Source: Molossus alvarezi (lineage: Eukaryota > Chordata > Mammalia > Chiroptera > Molossidae). From it: a stretch of 64,000 nucleotides of DNA. This document shows, piece by piece, positions 1 through 11,339 of this stretch. The stretch is taken from positions 92,124,501 through 92,188,500 of the forward strand of contig CM073886.1 of NCBI GenBank assembly GCA_037176705.1. Direction: 5' to 3'. Each line of letters begins with the position of its first letter. Position 1 is the first letter of the stretch. The position numbers were made by a program, and so were the translations under genes. A model generated the notes under the pieces. It was not told where the DNA came from. It was given only the letters and a program-made list of their open reading frames with translations, and searched no databases.

Positions 1-639
1 AGTCACCGGTGAATTATCCATGCCCTATGGTATAATGTTAAAGGGATTTTGAAGAGTCAGTTTTACTCAACACCATTTTGTAGGGTGCGCCAGGGCCTAT
101 ATCAGAATATTAAGTAAAAAAAGCTCATAATATATGAGTAAACTTGATGTGAGCATTAGAGGGGTACATATTGCATTATACAAGATAGTTGTAATAGAAC
201 AGTCGTTTGGGGAAAAAATAAAAATAAGAACAACAGGGAAAAAAGCAAAAGAAATAAGGTAATGGGGAAGTATATTCATGTTCACTAGATATTCAGAATA
301 AGTTGCCAACTTGCCAGTTTCTTTCTAAAAAGAAAACATTTTAATCAAACTAACAATAAAATATCTAAATATAAATAGCATACCAAATGAATACCATATT
401 AACATAAATTTTTAGAGTTTGCATCAACTAATTAATGTCACTTCTTTGTGGATTCACAACCACTCCCACCTTCATCATAAACGCTCAGAATTTGTAGCAC
501 TTATCTCTGCCTTACATTGGCTAGATTTCACCAGAACAGTGATTGTTATGCAGCGAGAATTTAGAGTCTCAATATATACCTAATATTACATCAACATATA
601 CTTAATAAGTTATTCAGACATGTTATGCAGCATTAAAAA
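1..639. other. Unassigned AT-rich DNA
   Basis: I recognise no gene, RNA or repeat family here. The open frame on the minus strand at 97-309 has no recognisable motif and an AT-driven composition, and I treat it as chance. Confidence 0.5.
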
Positions 640-652
640 CATTTAGGCTTTT

Positions 653-813
653 GCCCTGGCCAGTTTGGCTCAGTGGTTAGAGTGTCAGCCCACAGACCAA
701 TGAGTTACAGGTTCGATAACAGTCAAAGGCACATACCTTGGTTGAGGTTCGTCCCTGGCCCAGGTCATGGTCGTGCAGGAGGCAACCAGTCCATGTGTCT
801 CTGTCACATTGAC

Positions 814-851
<38 letters not shown>

Positions 852-924
852 TTCTCCCACTCTCTGAAGAAAAATGGAAAAATATCCTTGGGTTAGGATT
901 TAAAAAAAAGAAAAAGAAAAAAAC
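653..924 (+). mobile_element. VES SINE (bat tRNA-derived SINE), type 1
   Basis: The copy begins with the tRNA-like head GCCCTGGCCAGTTTGGCTCA. It carries an A-box-like stretch near 665 and a B-box-like GGTTCGATAAC near 710. A body, a (CT)n run at about 818-848 and an A-rich tail follow. The flanks match as a 13-bp TSD with one mismatch (CATTTAGGCTTTT at 640-652, CATCTAGGCTTTT at 925-937). VES elements are pol III-transcribed, non-coding and mobilised by LINE-1. The B box has decayed, so current transcription is unlikely. Confidence 0.92.
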
Positions 925-984
925 CATCTAGGCTTTTAAAGAAATTTGGATTTAGTTTTACTTTTTAAAAAGTGGCAGAAACAA

Positions 985-1430
985 TGCTGTGTTCAGCAAG
1001 TCGTTTACATTGTTCTACTAGAAACACAGGAAGGCTGCATTTGCCAGCTTCCCTTCTAATTAGCTCGGGCCATGTGACCATGCTCTGTCCAATGGATGTG
1101 ACTCAGGACAACTGTGTGTGCCGCTTCCAGCCCTGTAAAACCCTATGTGCTGCCATCCATACTGGTCGGCTCCTGCACCTTCGCTCTTTCTAGCTCCTTC
1201 CCTCTCTATTCCTCCACCCCTCCTTCCATTCTTGTGGTTGGAATCAATGGTCCCAAGATAGTAGAGCTGCACTTGCTGAAGTGGAAGCCCAGCAGAGAGA
1301 GCCACTAACCTAAACTATGATGTGAGTGAAAAATAAATATATATTTTACTAAGACACTAAGACTTAGGGATTTTTTTTTTTTAGAGCAGCTAATGAGCAT
1401 TATTCTGACTAAAACAGAACTCAACTATTT
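985..1430 (+). mobile_element. Ancient dispersed repeat, LTR-like (MaLR-type?)
   Basis: This is GC-richer than its flanks. It contains GGGCCATGTGACCATG near 1068, an AATAAA near 1332, and an end resembling the 'TTTAAGCCACTAAG...CAGCTAA...ACTAA.ACA' 3' end of mammalian MaLR-type LTRs. I recognise the pattern but cannot name the subfamily. Open frames here are short and on both strands, and are not credible genes. Confidence 0.5.
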
Positions 1431-2249
1431 ACCTTCAGAAAGCTAAAAACTTTAGACTGTTTTATCCCCATAGCAATATCCCACCAATGTAAAACCATGC
1501 AGACCTGGTCATTATAATCCTGTGGTCCTTATAATCCACATTTACTAGCAGACTGCCCCCACCTTAGTGAAGTGCACATTTGTCGTGCCAGCTTGGCTTC
1601 ACAGAAACTGAGGCCGAGGTGGCTCTCACCCAGCAGCCAGGGAGTGGATTACTCATGATGAGGGCTTATTTTTTTCTGCCTTATTTATTTTCTGCTGACT
1701 ATTTCTTTACTTTGTGTCCTTGGAATTTATCTTCTGCTTTCAGAAAGGCAAAATTAGCAGGCTGGCTCAACTTCCATCGTTTTATATGTGAGCAGCCTTA
1801 TTCCTCAGTCACACTACGAAAATTGCCTTGCTTTGCTCAACACACCTGCATGTCAGGATGGCAGTGAGGCTCTGGGAGATATAGATATATATCTATATAT
1901 TTGATACAACACTATTTGAATAGTTTTCACTATTCTAGTTTACTTTTAAACCCTCTTTTGATTCTACTTCAAATTCTAAAGCTTATTTTCAGATGCAATT
2001 TTGAAATGATGACAAATATTAAGGATTCCATCACCCAAAAGACAGATACGTGACTATGCAGCTGCAGTGGTATGGTAATAGAACATTCTATTAGCACTAT
2101 TTGAACAAATGCAGTTAAACTTGTCAAGATTTTCCAAGGTTTATAATTTATCTATAGTTGTTATGGTTTTTTTTGCGGGGTGGGAGGGAGGCTGACTTGC
2201 AAAGCATATAATTCCTTTAGGTGACAACTTGTTCTTATTATCATTGTGA
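1431..2249. other. Unassigned DNA
   Basis: No repeat family was recognised. The plus-strand open frame at 1580-1867 (95 codons) matches no family I know and has no visible upstream context, so I do not call it. A perfect 20-bp AT palindrome lies at 1879-1898 and looks like a small AT microsatellite. Confidence 0.5.
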
Positions 2250-2264
2250 AGAAAATGTTTATTT

Positions 2265-2505
2265 ATTTTTTATCCTCACCCAAGGACATTTTTGCATTTA
2301 TCTTGAGATAGAGCAGGAGGGAGAGAGGAAAGGAGAGAGAGAAACATCGACGTGAGAGAGACACATCGAGTGACCGCCACCCACACAACCCCAACTGGGG
2401 CCGGGACGAACCGCAACCAAGGTACATGCCCTTAGCGGGAACCGAACCTGGGACTCTCTGGTCCACGGGCCAATGCTCCAACCACTGAGCCAAACTGGCC
2501 AAGGC
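2265..2505 (-). mobile_element. VES SINE, type 1, minus strand
   Basis: Read on the minus strand, it runs from a GCC-TTGGCCAGTTTGGCTCAG head through a B-box-like GGTTCGGTTCCC, then the 'GGTTGCGGTTCGTCCCGGCCC' type-1 body, a GA/CT tract and a tail of the form 'TGAGGATAAAAAA'. An exact 15-bp TSD (AGAAAATGTTTATTT) sits at 2250-2264 and 2506-2520. The internal promoter boxes are well preserved, suggesting a fairly recent insertion. Confidence 0.95.
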
Positions 2506-2520
2506 AGAAAATGTTTATTT

Positions 2521-3440
2521 TTAACCAAAGTGTCCTAAATCGAAAGATAGAAGTCATTACTGATCACTAAGGTTTAAACATTATCATTCTTTGACTGAAA
2601 AATAAGTGATGCTTATTTAATTGCTTTTAAAATCTTAACTGAATCTGAAAACACAGATAAATTAAAGTCAATGGGTAATTCAGAAAATGAAACCACAAAG
2701 CCAAGGGTCTGTGACTTTTCAATGACTTTGCCTAGTCTTCTCATGTTTATATTAGACTGTGCATTTTTCATATAGTCTAACTATTGCTATATCACTGAAC
2801 ATTTATTTGGAAATAAGTGAACAGTTTGGAAAATATAAAATCTAAACCAAATACTTCAGTGTGGTTTGTTTTTACTAGCCTTTAAAAAGAAAATATCTAT
2901 TTATATTTTATTCAAATTAAATCCCTATCACACAAATTTCTTCAGTCTAGTTTTGTAATGAAAACGAATGTTTGATTTATTACTTTGAAGAACTTTGGTT
3001 CAAACATGAGTCTCTCATGAATAAACAGTAAAAGCGTTTCATTTTAATATCATTGAAACTTTTACTTAGGGATAAAACAAAAGATTATGTACTAAGAAAG
3101 ATGTAGAAGGGAAAGTCAATGGGGATTATTTTAACAACAACATTTTGAAGAAGATATAAAAATTATGTTCAAGCCCACAATTCATAAACCTCATGTAACT
3201 AAAATAGATGACAGCTTATTCTTATTTCAACTATTTTGATTTCAAAGGCTCTCTCTGGGCACAGAATATATTGTGTGTGGCAGAATCACAACTGTGTACT
3301 GTTCCTTATTTTGAGACATGGCTTGCAGTTTTTGTTACCTTTAGGTCATTTAGCTTTCTTCTTTCATTTTACTTATTTTTTTCTGTTCAATTGTGAATCA
3401 GTCTGTTGGTCATGGTTGATCAGGATTAATGTTTTAAGGA
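2521..3440. other. Unassigned AT-rich DNA
   Basis: I see no recognisable gene or repeat. Two overlapping plus-strand open frames near 3208-3487 run into the L1-A tail and show no family signature. Confidence 0.5.
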
Positions 3441-4728
3441 GAATTGTATTTTCTTTCTTTTTTTGTTCTTTTTTTATTTTTTATTAATTCATTTTTGTTA
3501 CAGATGTTTCTCCTTTTTCCCCATTGACACCCTCCTCCCAATCTTCCCCACCTTATCCCCAGCTTTGTTGTCCATGTCCATTGATTATGCATACATGCAT
3601 ATAAATTCTGTGGCTTATCTCTTCCCTCCCCCTCACCTCTTCTGAGGGTTGTCATTCTGTACCCTACTTTCACGTCTCTGGGTCTACCCTGTTCCTCAGA
3701 CTGTTATGTCCATTATATTTCAAAAATAAGTGAGATCATATGAAACTTGTCTTTTTCTGCTTGGCTTGTTTCACTTAGCATAATACTCTCCAGGTCCCTC
3801 CATATCGTGTCAAAGGATAAGAGATCTTTCTTTCTTAAAGCCACATAATACTACATTGTGTACATGTACCACAACTTTTGTATCCATTCATCTACTGATG
3901 GACACTTGGGCTGTTTCCACATCTTAGCTATTGTAAATAGTGCTGCTATGAACATGGGGGTACATATATTCTTTCTGATTTCAGGCTTCTTAGAGTATAT
4001 TCCTAGAAGTGGGATCACTAGGTCAAATGGAAATTTAATTTTTAATTTTTTGAGGTAAACCATATTGTTTTCTATAGTGGCTGCACCAGTCTGCATTCCC
4101 ACCAGCAGTGTACTAGAGTCCCCTTTTCTCCACACCCTCGCCAATGCTTGTTGTTTGATGATTTGTTGATGGCGGCCATTCTGACAGGTGTGAGGTGATA
4201 CCTCATTGTTGTTTTAATTTGCATCTCTCTGATGATTAGTGATGTTGAGCATTTCTTCATATGCCTCTTAGTCATTTGCATGTCCTATTTGGAGAGGTGT
4301 CTATTTAGTTCCTCTGCCCATTTTTAATTGGATTCTTGTCTTCCATTTGTTGAGTTGTACGAGCACTCTAATTTTGGAAATTAATTCCTTACCTGATGTG
4401 TCATTGGCAATTATGCTCTCCCACACAGTGGGTTCCTTTTCCATTTTGATGATTGTTTCTTTAGCTGTGCAGAAACTTTCTGGTTTGATGTAGTCCCATG
4501 TATTCATTTTTTCCTTTGTTTCTCTTGCCTTAGATGATGTATCAGTGAAAACTCTGCTGCGTATGATGTCCGAAATTTTGTTGCCTACATTTTCTTCTAG
4601 GATTTTTATGGATTCACGGATCACATTTAAATCTTTATCCATTTTGAGTTTATTCTTGTGTATGGCATAAGTTGATGGTCTAGTTTTATTTTTTTGCATG
4701 TAGCTGTTCAATTTTCCCAACACCATTT

Positions 4729-4969
4729 TTATCCTCACCTGAGGACATTTTTCCATTTCTTGTTCAGATAGAGCGGGAGGGAGAGAGAGGAAGAGAGAGA
4801 GAGAGAGAAACATCAACGTGAAAGGGACATATCGAGTGGCTGCCACCCGCACGACCAACCAGGGCCGGGGACAAACTGCAACTGAGGTACGTGCCCTTAG
4901 CGGGAACTGAACCCGGGTCTCTCTGTACTGTAGGCCGACGCTCCAACCGCTGAGCCAAACCGGCTAGGG
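4729..4969 (-). mobile_element. VES SINE, type 1, nested in L1-A ORF2
   Basis: The minus-strand head GCCCTAGCCGGTTTGGCTCA, a B-box-like GGGTTCAGTTCCC and the type-1 body and tail are all present. An exact 13-bp TSD (CCCAACACCATTT) at 4716-4728 and 4970-4982 duplicates L1 ORF2 sequence. The SINE therefore landed after L1-A did. Confidence 0.96.
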
Positions 4970-7266
4970 CCCAACACCATTTATTAAAGAGGCTGTCTTT
5001 ACTCCATTGTGTCCTCTTGCCACCTTTGTCAAATAATAATTGAACATAATGTCTTGGGTCAATTTCCAGGATCTCTGTTCTGCTCCACTGGTCTATATGA
5101 CGGTTCTTGTGCCAGTACCAGTCTGTTTTGAATACAGTAGCTTTGTAGTATAACCTGATATTCAGTATTGTGATCCCACCTACTTTGTCCTTCTGTTTCA
5201 TGATTGCTATGGCTATTCGGGGTCTTTTTTTGGTTCCATATGAACTTTTGAAGTATTTGTTCTAGTTGTCTGAAGTATGTCATTGGTATTTTGATGGGGA
5301 TTGCATTGAATCTATAGATTGCTTTGGGCAGTATGGACATTTTAATGATGTTAATTCTTCCAATCCATGAACAAGATATGTACTTCCACTTTTTTACATC
5401 TTCCTCTATTTCTTTTTTCAATGTCCTGTAGTTTTCTGCAAATAGGTCCTTTATTTATTTGGTTAAGTTTATTCCTAGGTATCTTAATTTTTTGCCATGA
5501 TGGTAAATGGGATTTTTTTTAGTTTCTCTTTCTGTGAGTTCATCATTGGTGTATAAGAATGTCATTGGTTTCTTGATGTTAATTTTGTATCCTGATACTT
5601 TGCCAAATGTATTTATTAAGTCGATGTTTGATGGAGTCTTTAGGGTTTCTATGTATAATATCATGCCATCTGTGAATAATGAGTTTCACTTCCTCCTTTC
5701 CAATTTGGATCCCCCGTTTTTTTTCTTCATGTCTGATTGCTATGGCTAAAACTTCCAGTACTATGTTAAATAAGAGTGGCAAAAGGGGCATCCCTGTCTT
5801 GTTCCTGTTCTTAAGGGAAATGCTTTTGGTTTTTGCCCATTGAGTATGATGTTGGCTGTAGGTCTTTCATATATGGCCTTTATTATGTCAAGATATAATT
5901 TCTCTATTCCCACACTGCTGAGCGTTTTTATAAGAAATGGGTGCTGGATTTTGTCAAATGTCTTTTTAGCATCTATTGATATAATCATGTGGTTTTTATC
6001 TTTTTTTTTTTTAATGTGGTGTATCACATTTATTGATTTGCAAATATTGTACCAGCCTTGCATCCCTGGGATGAATCCCTCTTGGTCATGGTGAATAATT
6101 TTTTTGATGTATTGCTGGATCCTATTTGCTGGTATTTTGTTAAGGATTTTGGCATCTATGTTCATCAGGGATGTTTGCCTGTAATTTTCTTTTTTTGTAA
6201 TGTCTTTTTCTGGTTTTGAAATTAGAATTATGCTGACCTCATAAAACAAGTTTGGAAGTCTTCCTCTGCTTGAATTTTTGAAATAGTTTGAGTAGAATGG
6301 GTATTAGTTCTTTTCTGAATGTTCGGTAAAACTTCCTCGTGAAGCCATCTGGGCCTGGGCTTTTGTTTGCTGGGAGAGTCTTGATTACCTCTTCAATTTC
6401 CTTAGTTGTTATTGGTCTGTTCATGTTTTCTATCTCTTCCCAGTTCAGTTTTGGGAGACTATGTGTTTCTAGAAATGTGTCCATTTTGCTTAGATTTTCA
6501 AATTTGTTGCCATATAATTGTTCATAGTAGTTGTTAACAATACTTTGTATTTCTATGGTGTCCATTGTTACTTTTCCTCTTTCATTTCTAATTATGTGTA
6601 TTAGGGTTCTCTCTCTTTGTTTCTTGGTGAGTCTAGCTAAGGGTCCATCAATCTTGTTTATCTTTTCGAAAAACCAGCTCTTTGTTTCATTGATCCTTTG
6701 AATTGTTTTTTTGGTCTCTATGCCATTTATTTCTGCTCTGATCTTTACTATTTCCTTCCTTCTACTTGCTCTGGGGTTTTCTTTTTGTTTGCTTTCTAAT
6801 TCTTTAAGTTATGAGGTTAGACAGTCAATTAGAAATTTTTCTTGTTTTTTGAGGTAGGCCTGTAGTGCTATGAACTTCCCTCTCAGAACTGCTTTTGCTG
6901 TATCCCATAGATTTTGTGTTGTGTGTTCATTTTCATTTGTTTCCAGGAAGTTTTTAATCTTTTCCTTGATCTCCTCAGTAACCCATTCATTGTTTAATAA
7001 CATGCTCTTTAGCCTCCATGTGTTCAAATGTCTTTGCATGTTCTTGTTGCAATTGATTTCTAGTTTCATGCCATTGTGATCTGAGAATATGCTTGATATG
7101 ATTTCAATCTTCTTGAACTTGTACAGACTTAGTTTGTATCTTAACATGTGGTCTGTCTTTGAGAATGTCCCATGCACACTTGAGAAGAATGTGAACTCTG
7201 TAGTTTTGGGGTGTAATTCTCTGTAGATAAGTATTAAATTCATTTGGTCTAGTGCTTCATTTAGAG

Positions 7267-7490
7267 CAGCAGTTCTCAACCTGTGGGTTGTGACGCTTTT
7301 GAGGGTCGAACAACCCTTTCACAAAGGTTGCCTAAGACCATCAGAAAACACATATTTCCGATGGCGATTCATAACAGTAGAAAAATTACATTTATGAAGT
7401 AGCAACAAAAATAATTTTATGGTTGTGGGTCACCACAACATGAGGAACTGTATTAAAGGGTCACAGCATTAGGAAGGTTGAGAACCACTG
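7267..7490. mobile_element. SPIN-like non-autonomous hAT transposon, nested in L1-A
   Basis: This is a 224-bp element with terminal inverted repeats: CAGCAGTTCTCAACCT on the left and AGGTTGAGAACCACTG on the right, differing at two of 16 positions. It has an exact 8-bp TSD (ATTTAGAG, 7259-7266 and 7491-7498), the length hAT transposases make. The ends and internal phrases such as GGGTCGAACAACCC, CCTAAGACCATCAG and GGGTCACCACAACATGAGG match the SPIN/URR1 group. SPIN elements are known for horizontal spread among tetrapods, including bats. It encodes no transposase and must have been mobilised in trans. Confidence 0.9.
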
Positions 7491-8129
7491 ATTTAGAGTC
7501 TGTGTTTCCTTGGTAATTTTTTTTTTTTTCGATGATCTATCCAGTGATGTCAGTGGGGTGTTGAAGTCCCCTGCTGTGATTGTATTACTGTCGATTTCTC
7601 CTTTGAAGTCCTCCAGAAGATTTTTAATATATTTTGGTGCTCCTATATTGGGTGCATATATGTTTACCAAGGTTATATCTTCCTGTGGATAGATCCTTTG
7701 AGTATTATGTAGTGACCTTCTTTGTCTCTAGTTATGGCCTTCATTTTGAAATCTATTTTATCAGATATGAGTATTGCTACCCCAGCTTTTTTTTTTTTTT
7801 CCTTTTTGTTTGCTTGGAAGACTTTTTTCCATCCCTTCACTTTCAATCTATATGAGTCTTTTGCTGTGAGATGGGTCTCTTGTGAACAACATTTATATGA
7901 GTCATGCTTTCTTATTCAATCAGCTACTCTGTGTCCTTTTACTGGAGCATTTAATCCATTTATATTTGAAGTGATTATTGACATGTGCTTATTTGTTGCC
8001 ATTTTTGTTTAGTATGGCTATATTTTTATTCCTATTTCTTCAACTAATTACAGCAGTCCTTTTACCATTTCTTTCAGTGCTGGTTTGGTGCTAATATATT
8101 CCCTTAGCCTTTTTTTTTTTTTTTTTTTT

Positions 8130-8982
8130 TGTCTGGGAAGCTCTTTATTTGACCTTCTATTTTGAATGATAGTCTTGCTGGGTAGAGTAGTCTTGGATTC
8201 AGATCTTAGTTTTTCATGACTTTGATTACTTCATGCCATTCCCTTCTGGCCTTAGTGTTTCTGTTGAGAGATCAGTTGATAGCCTTATGAGGGTTCCTTT
8301 GTATGTAACCTGTTGCTTATCTCTTGCTTCCTTTAGGATTCCCTCTTTGTCTTTAATTTTTGGCATTTTAATTACTATGTGTCTTGGTGTCGGCCTGTTT
8401 GGGTTCTTCTTACTTGGGGCTCTCTGTGCTTCTTGAACTTGAATGCCTTCTTCCTTTACCAAGTTAGGGAAGTTTTCTGTCTCTATTTCTTCAAATATAT
8501 TCTCTAAACCTTGCTCATTTTCTTCTTCTTCAGTGACTTGTATGATGTGAATATTATTATGTTTCCAGTTGTCTCACAGTTCTCTTAAGCTGTCTTACTG
8601 TTTTTTAATTGTTTTTTTTTTGTTGCTGTTGTTGTTGTTGTTGGTTTTCTGATTTGTTGATTTTTTCTACCCTATCTTTTGATTCACTGATCCAGTCCTC
8701 AGCGTCCTCTACTCTGCTGTTTAGTCCTTCCAATGTGTTCTTTATTTCTGTTATGTCATTCTTCATTTCTTCTTGGTGTTTTTTCACTTCCAGTTGGTTG
8801 ATTTTCAATGTTTCTATGTCTTTATTCATGGTGTTGATGTCCTTACTCATGCTGTGGAGCCTCCTCAAGATCATGGCTCTGAATTTTAGCTCTGTTAACT
8901 TGCTTAACTGCATTTCATTTACCTCATCTTTGGCAGAGGTCTCTTGTTCTTTAATTTGGCATCTGTTTCTTTGTGTCACCAT
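8130..8982 (-). pseudogene. LINE-1 ORF1 (RNA-binding coiled-coil protein) pseudogene
   Basis: The start is at the minus-strand ATG at 8982 (MVTQRNRCQIKEQ). A coiled-coil segment follows, rich in K, E, I and L, to about 8640. A run of eight glutamines from a CAA microsatellite lies at about 8620-8645, and the frame breaks near 8605. The C-terminal RNA-binding half continues in another frame (RPTPRHIVIKMPKIKDKEGI and QQVTYKGTLIRLS, 8462-8226). ORF1p normally trimerises and binds L1 RNA. The glutamine expansion at the coil/RRM boundary and the frameshift make this copy non-functional. Confidence 0.9.
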
Positions 8983-9812
8983 TTTGGCTATCTCAGTGGG
9001 TTTTGGAGCCTGCCAAATTTTCCCTGTGGGTGTTGGTGTTCTGCTATTTGTTGCTCCCTCTACTGGGTTTGGATGAGTGTGGAAGGACCCACGTTAAACA
9101 CCCCTGTCAAGTCTTACTTTCCTGGGTAGATTTGCAAGCCCGGGAAAGGTTCAGTTATCCTCTAGCTTTTTGCCTGGAGGCTATTTGTTGAGGTTACTTG
9201 AAGAGCCTTGGGTTCTCAGTTGAATGAAAAACTCCCTCAGGTGTTCAGTGTAAGGGAATTTCCTGAGGGTGGGGCAGATGCTGGTTGTTAATGAGGCTCA
9301 ATTTGCATTTCTTTGGCCCACCTGAATGGGGCTAAATCTCTCAGGAAGGGGCCACTGCCTCTCCCCAGAGCCCTGGAAAAGAGTAAGATGGCCACTGTCC
9401 TGTGTGGCTGCAACTCACCAAAAGCTCTGAGTGCTCTCCAAATCCTGAGTGTTCCCAGACAGTTCCAGTCCAGTTTGCCCTTCCTCTGCAGAGTCCAAGT
9501 TGAGTGGTTGTAGCCGATCTAGTGCTCTATCCCGGCCTTCTGTGCTGTGGCTGGCTTGGGATTTTAACCCCGAGGGTGCTGCTCACATCTAAGACTGCTG
9601 CTGTGCGTGGGCTCCCAGCCCCCCTTTCACGCCTCTGCAATCCTACCAGGATTGATTCAGTGTCCTTGATTACATGGTCCTCTCCAGCTGCTTTTCTGTT
9701 GCTTTTTTTCAAATGATTTTTCTTTATTTTAGTTGTAATTCCAGTTTGGTCCTGGAGATTGTCTGTGTACCTTCCATTCACTCCACCGCCATTTGGAATC
9801 TCTCAGAATTGT
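8983..9812 (-). promoter_or_regulatory. L1-A 5' UTR / internal promoter region
   Basis: On the minus strand this GC-richer leader begins near GAGATTCCAAATGGCGGTGG (about 9803-9784). It includes the AAATGGCGG core typical of the start of mammalian L1 5' UTRs and runs to the ORF1 ATG. L1 5' UTRs carry an internal pol II promoter; activity here is not demonstrated. Short open frames on the plus strand across it are chance. Confidence 0.8.
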
Positions 9813-9825
9813 GAATTGCATTTTC

Positions 9826-10985
9826 ATTTGCTGAGTCATCATCACCCTTGTAGAAATTCTATTTGCTTTCTACATATGGGTATTTAATTAGGGAAGAATG
9901 TAATCATTATAAATGGTGGAATTCATTCACTTCCTGGGCTAAGACTTCTCCTTTCTGTTTTAAGTCTATCTCTCATCCCTACTAATGAATTGATTATCAT
10001 CCTTTGTAAATCAGAAAACCTTTTTTAGAAACATTATGTTGATTACAGGGACCATATTTCCTAAATTCTTATCTCAATTTCTAACAGCTTGCTGGACCTG
10101 AAAGGTCTTAAATACAGGGTCTTAAATACAGTAAGTTTAAAACTAATCTTGACTTTCTCCCCCCATCTCTGCATACCAAATCTGCTATTGCACTGCATTT
10201 CAGAACCTTACTATTCATTCCATCTCAGGCATCATTTTGGATGCCTTCATATCCTTTACTATTCATGTTCAAGCTCTCAAAAATCTTTGCAGTTTTACTC
10301 CTCCTGTTCAACTTTTATGGGACTGCCCTTCTTAGGTCCTTATCATTTGTCACTTGAACCATAAATCTCTCCACCTCATTTCTCAGCTCTGCCACACTCC
10401 TTCCCATTTGTTTTTCATAAATGGCATGAGTGGGATTTACTACACATAAAAATTGTATCAAGCTGTATAAAAGAATAGATCTCAGTAAGGTTCACAAAGA
10501 GAAAATATAATACCTCTAACAATCTTTTTTGGCCCTAATCATTACTTTTGGCTTGGTGCTTACATGGGGATACTACTAAAATTAGAATAATAACATGACA
10601 TAATAATACACAGCCTGGTGTATATTAAATGGGTATATGTGTGGTAGGAGCCACACATTTATAAATAAACTGAGAATGTGTAGTTATAGTGAGTCTTTAT
10701 AAGTTTACTCTTTTTGTTTTTTTCCTGAAACACTGGCATTGATTTCTTCATTGATAATAGACTTGTTTGTCAAATATGTCAAATAAATAGGTATGAGAAA
10801 CAAAAGTGAAGAAATTTTAAATTGCCTTGATTAAAAACAATGAATAAAATACACTTATTTAATATATATTTATAATAATATACTAAAATGTGTCCTACTA
10901 TAGAATACATCAACCAAAATTTCCATCATGATTTTCCTCTTAAAATTTAGAATTAGAAGTATTGAAAATTGTGAGTGGAAGTTAT
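9826..10985. other. Unassigned DNA
   Basis: No gene was recognised. A C/T-richer block at about 10140-10460 vaguely resembles an old dispersed repeat but I cannot name it. The plus open frame at 10089-10364 spans it and has no family signature. Confidence 0.45.
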
Positions 10986-10989
10986 TCCC

Positions 10990-11255
10990 AACTCCTTTCA
11001 GTGCTTCTCAAATTGGAATCAGTGATCTAGCTATCTCTTTCAGAATTACCTGAGGTAGGTGCCAGTTAAAAATGAAAGTACCTAAATCCTATTTTATTCC
11101 TATTAAATGGGTCTCTGGGAGGAGGGGATTTGGAACCTATATGGTTTTGTGAATCAATGCCACCCCAATAAATTCAATAAAAATAAATAAATTCAGATAA
11201 AGTTTTTTAACAATCTCTCTAAGTGATTCCAATGTACTCTGAAGATCCAAAGTCA
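10990..11255 (+). mobile_element. MER5-like hAT-Charlie fossil
   Basis: The left part, CAGTGCTTCTCAAATTGGAA with GAATTACCTGAGG downstream, and the right part, AAGTGATTCCAATGTACTCT, fit the ends of MER5A/B-type non-autonomous hAT elements. An AT-rich insertion sits near 11160-11210. It is old and diverged, and the edges are approximate. Confidence 0.5.
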
Positions 11256-11339
11256 TGCATCTAGTTCAGTTGGTTGTGTATCTGTCTCTGGGTCTCTTCT
11301 TGAAGGCTTCCAATGAGGTGGAACTCTGAATTTCTGAAG

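Larger units (their letters stand above)
3670..8002 (-). pseudogene. LINE-1 ORF2 (endonuclease-reverse transcriptase) pseudogene
   Basis: The start is chosen at the minus-strand ATG at 8002, where MATNKHMSIITSNINGLNAP opens the endonuclease domain. Endonuclease blocks follow around 7670-7461 (VNIYAPNIG, GDFNTPLTSLDRS) and 7279-6809 ([24 protein letters not shown]). The reverse transcriptase lies around 6565-5060 (LPANKSPGPDGF, GTRQGCP). The YADD-type box at 5665-5676 reads FTDG, so the second catalytic aspartate is lost. The C-terminal Cys/His cluster is near 4140-4080, and the end is at the stop covering 3670-3672. The frame is interrupted many times and by two insertions. In an active L1 this protein performs target-primed reverse transcription; this copy cannot. 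Confidence 0.93.
3454..9812 (-). mobile_element. L1-A: full-length LINE-1, minus strand, dead
   Basis: The element runs right to left: 5' UTR (about 9812 to 8983), ORF1 remnant (8982 to about 8130), ORF2 remnant (8002 to 3670), 3' UTR and poly(A), which appears as poly(T) near 3455-3485. It is bounded by a 13-bp TSD with one mismatch, GAATTGTATTTTC at 3441-3453 and GAATTGCATTTTC at 9813-9825. After removing a nested VES SINE (4729-4969) and a SPIN-like hAT (7267-7490) with their duplicated targets, the L1 is about 5.9 kb, consistent with full length. Both ORFs are broken by frameshifts and stops. Confidence 0.95.

Noticed and set aside
653..730. tRNA-like A and B boxes, here and in the other VES copies
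   Set aside because: They are the pol III promoters of VES SINEs, followed by SINE bodies and A-tails, not tRNA genes; none has an intact cloverleaf with normal ends.
1879..1898. Perfect 20-bp palindrome
   Set aside because: It is made only of AT-rich alternating bases with a single repeat of AGATAT/ATATCT, common by chance in AT microsatellites.
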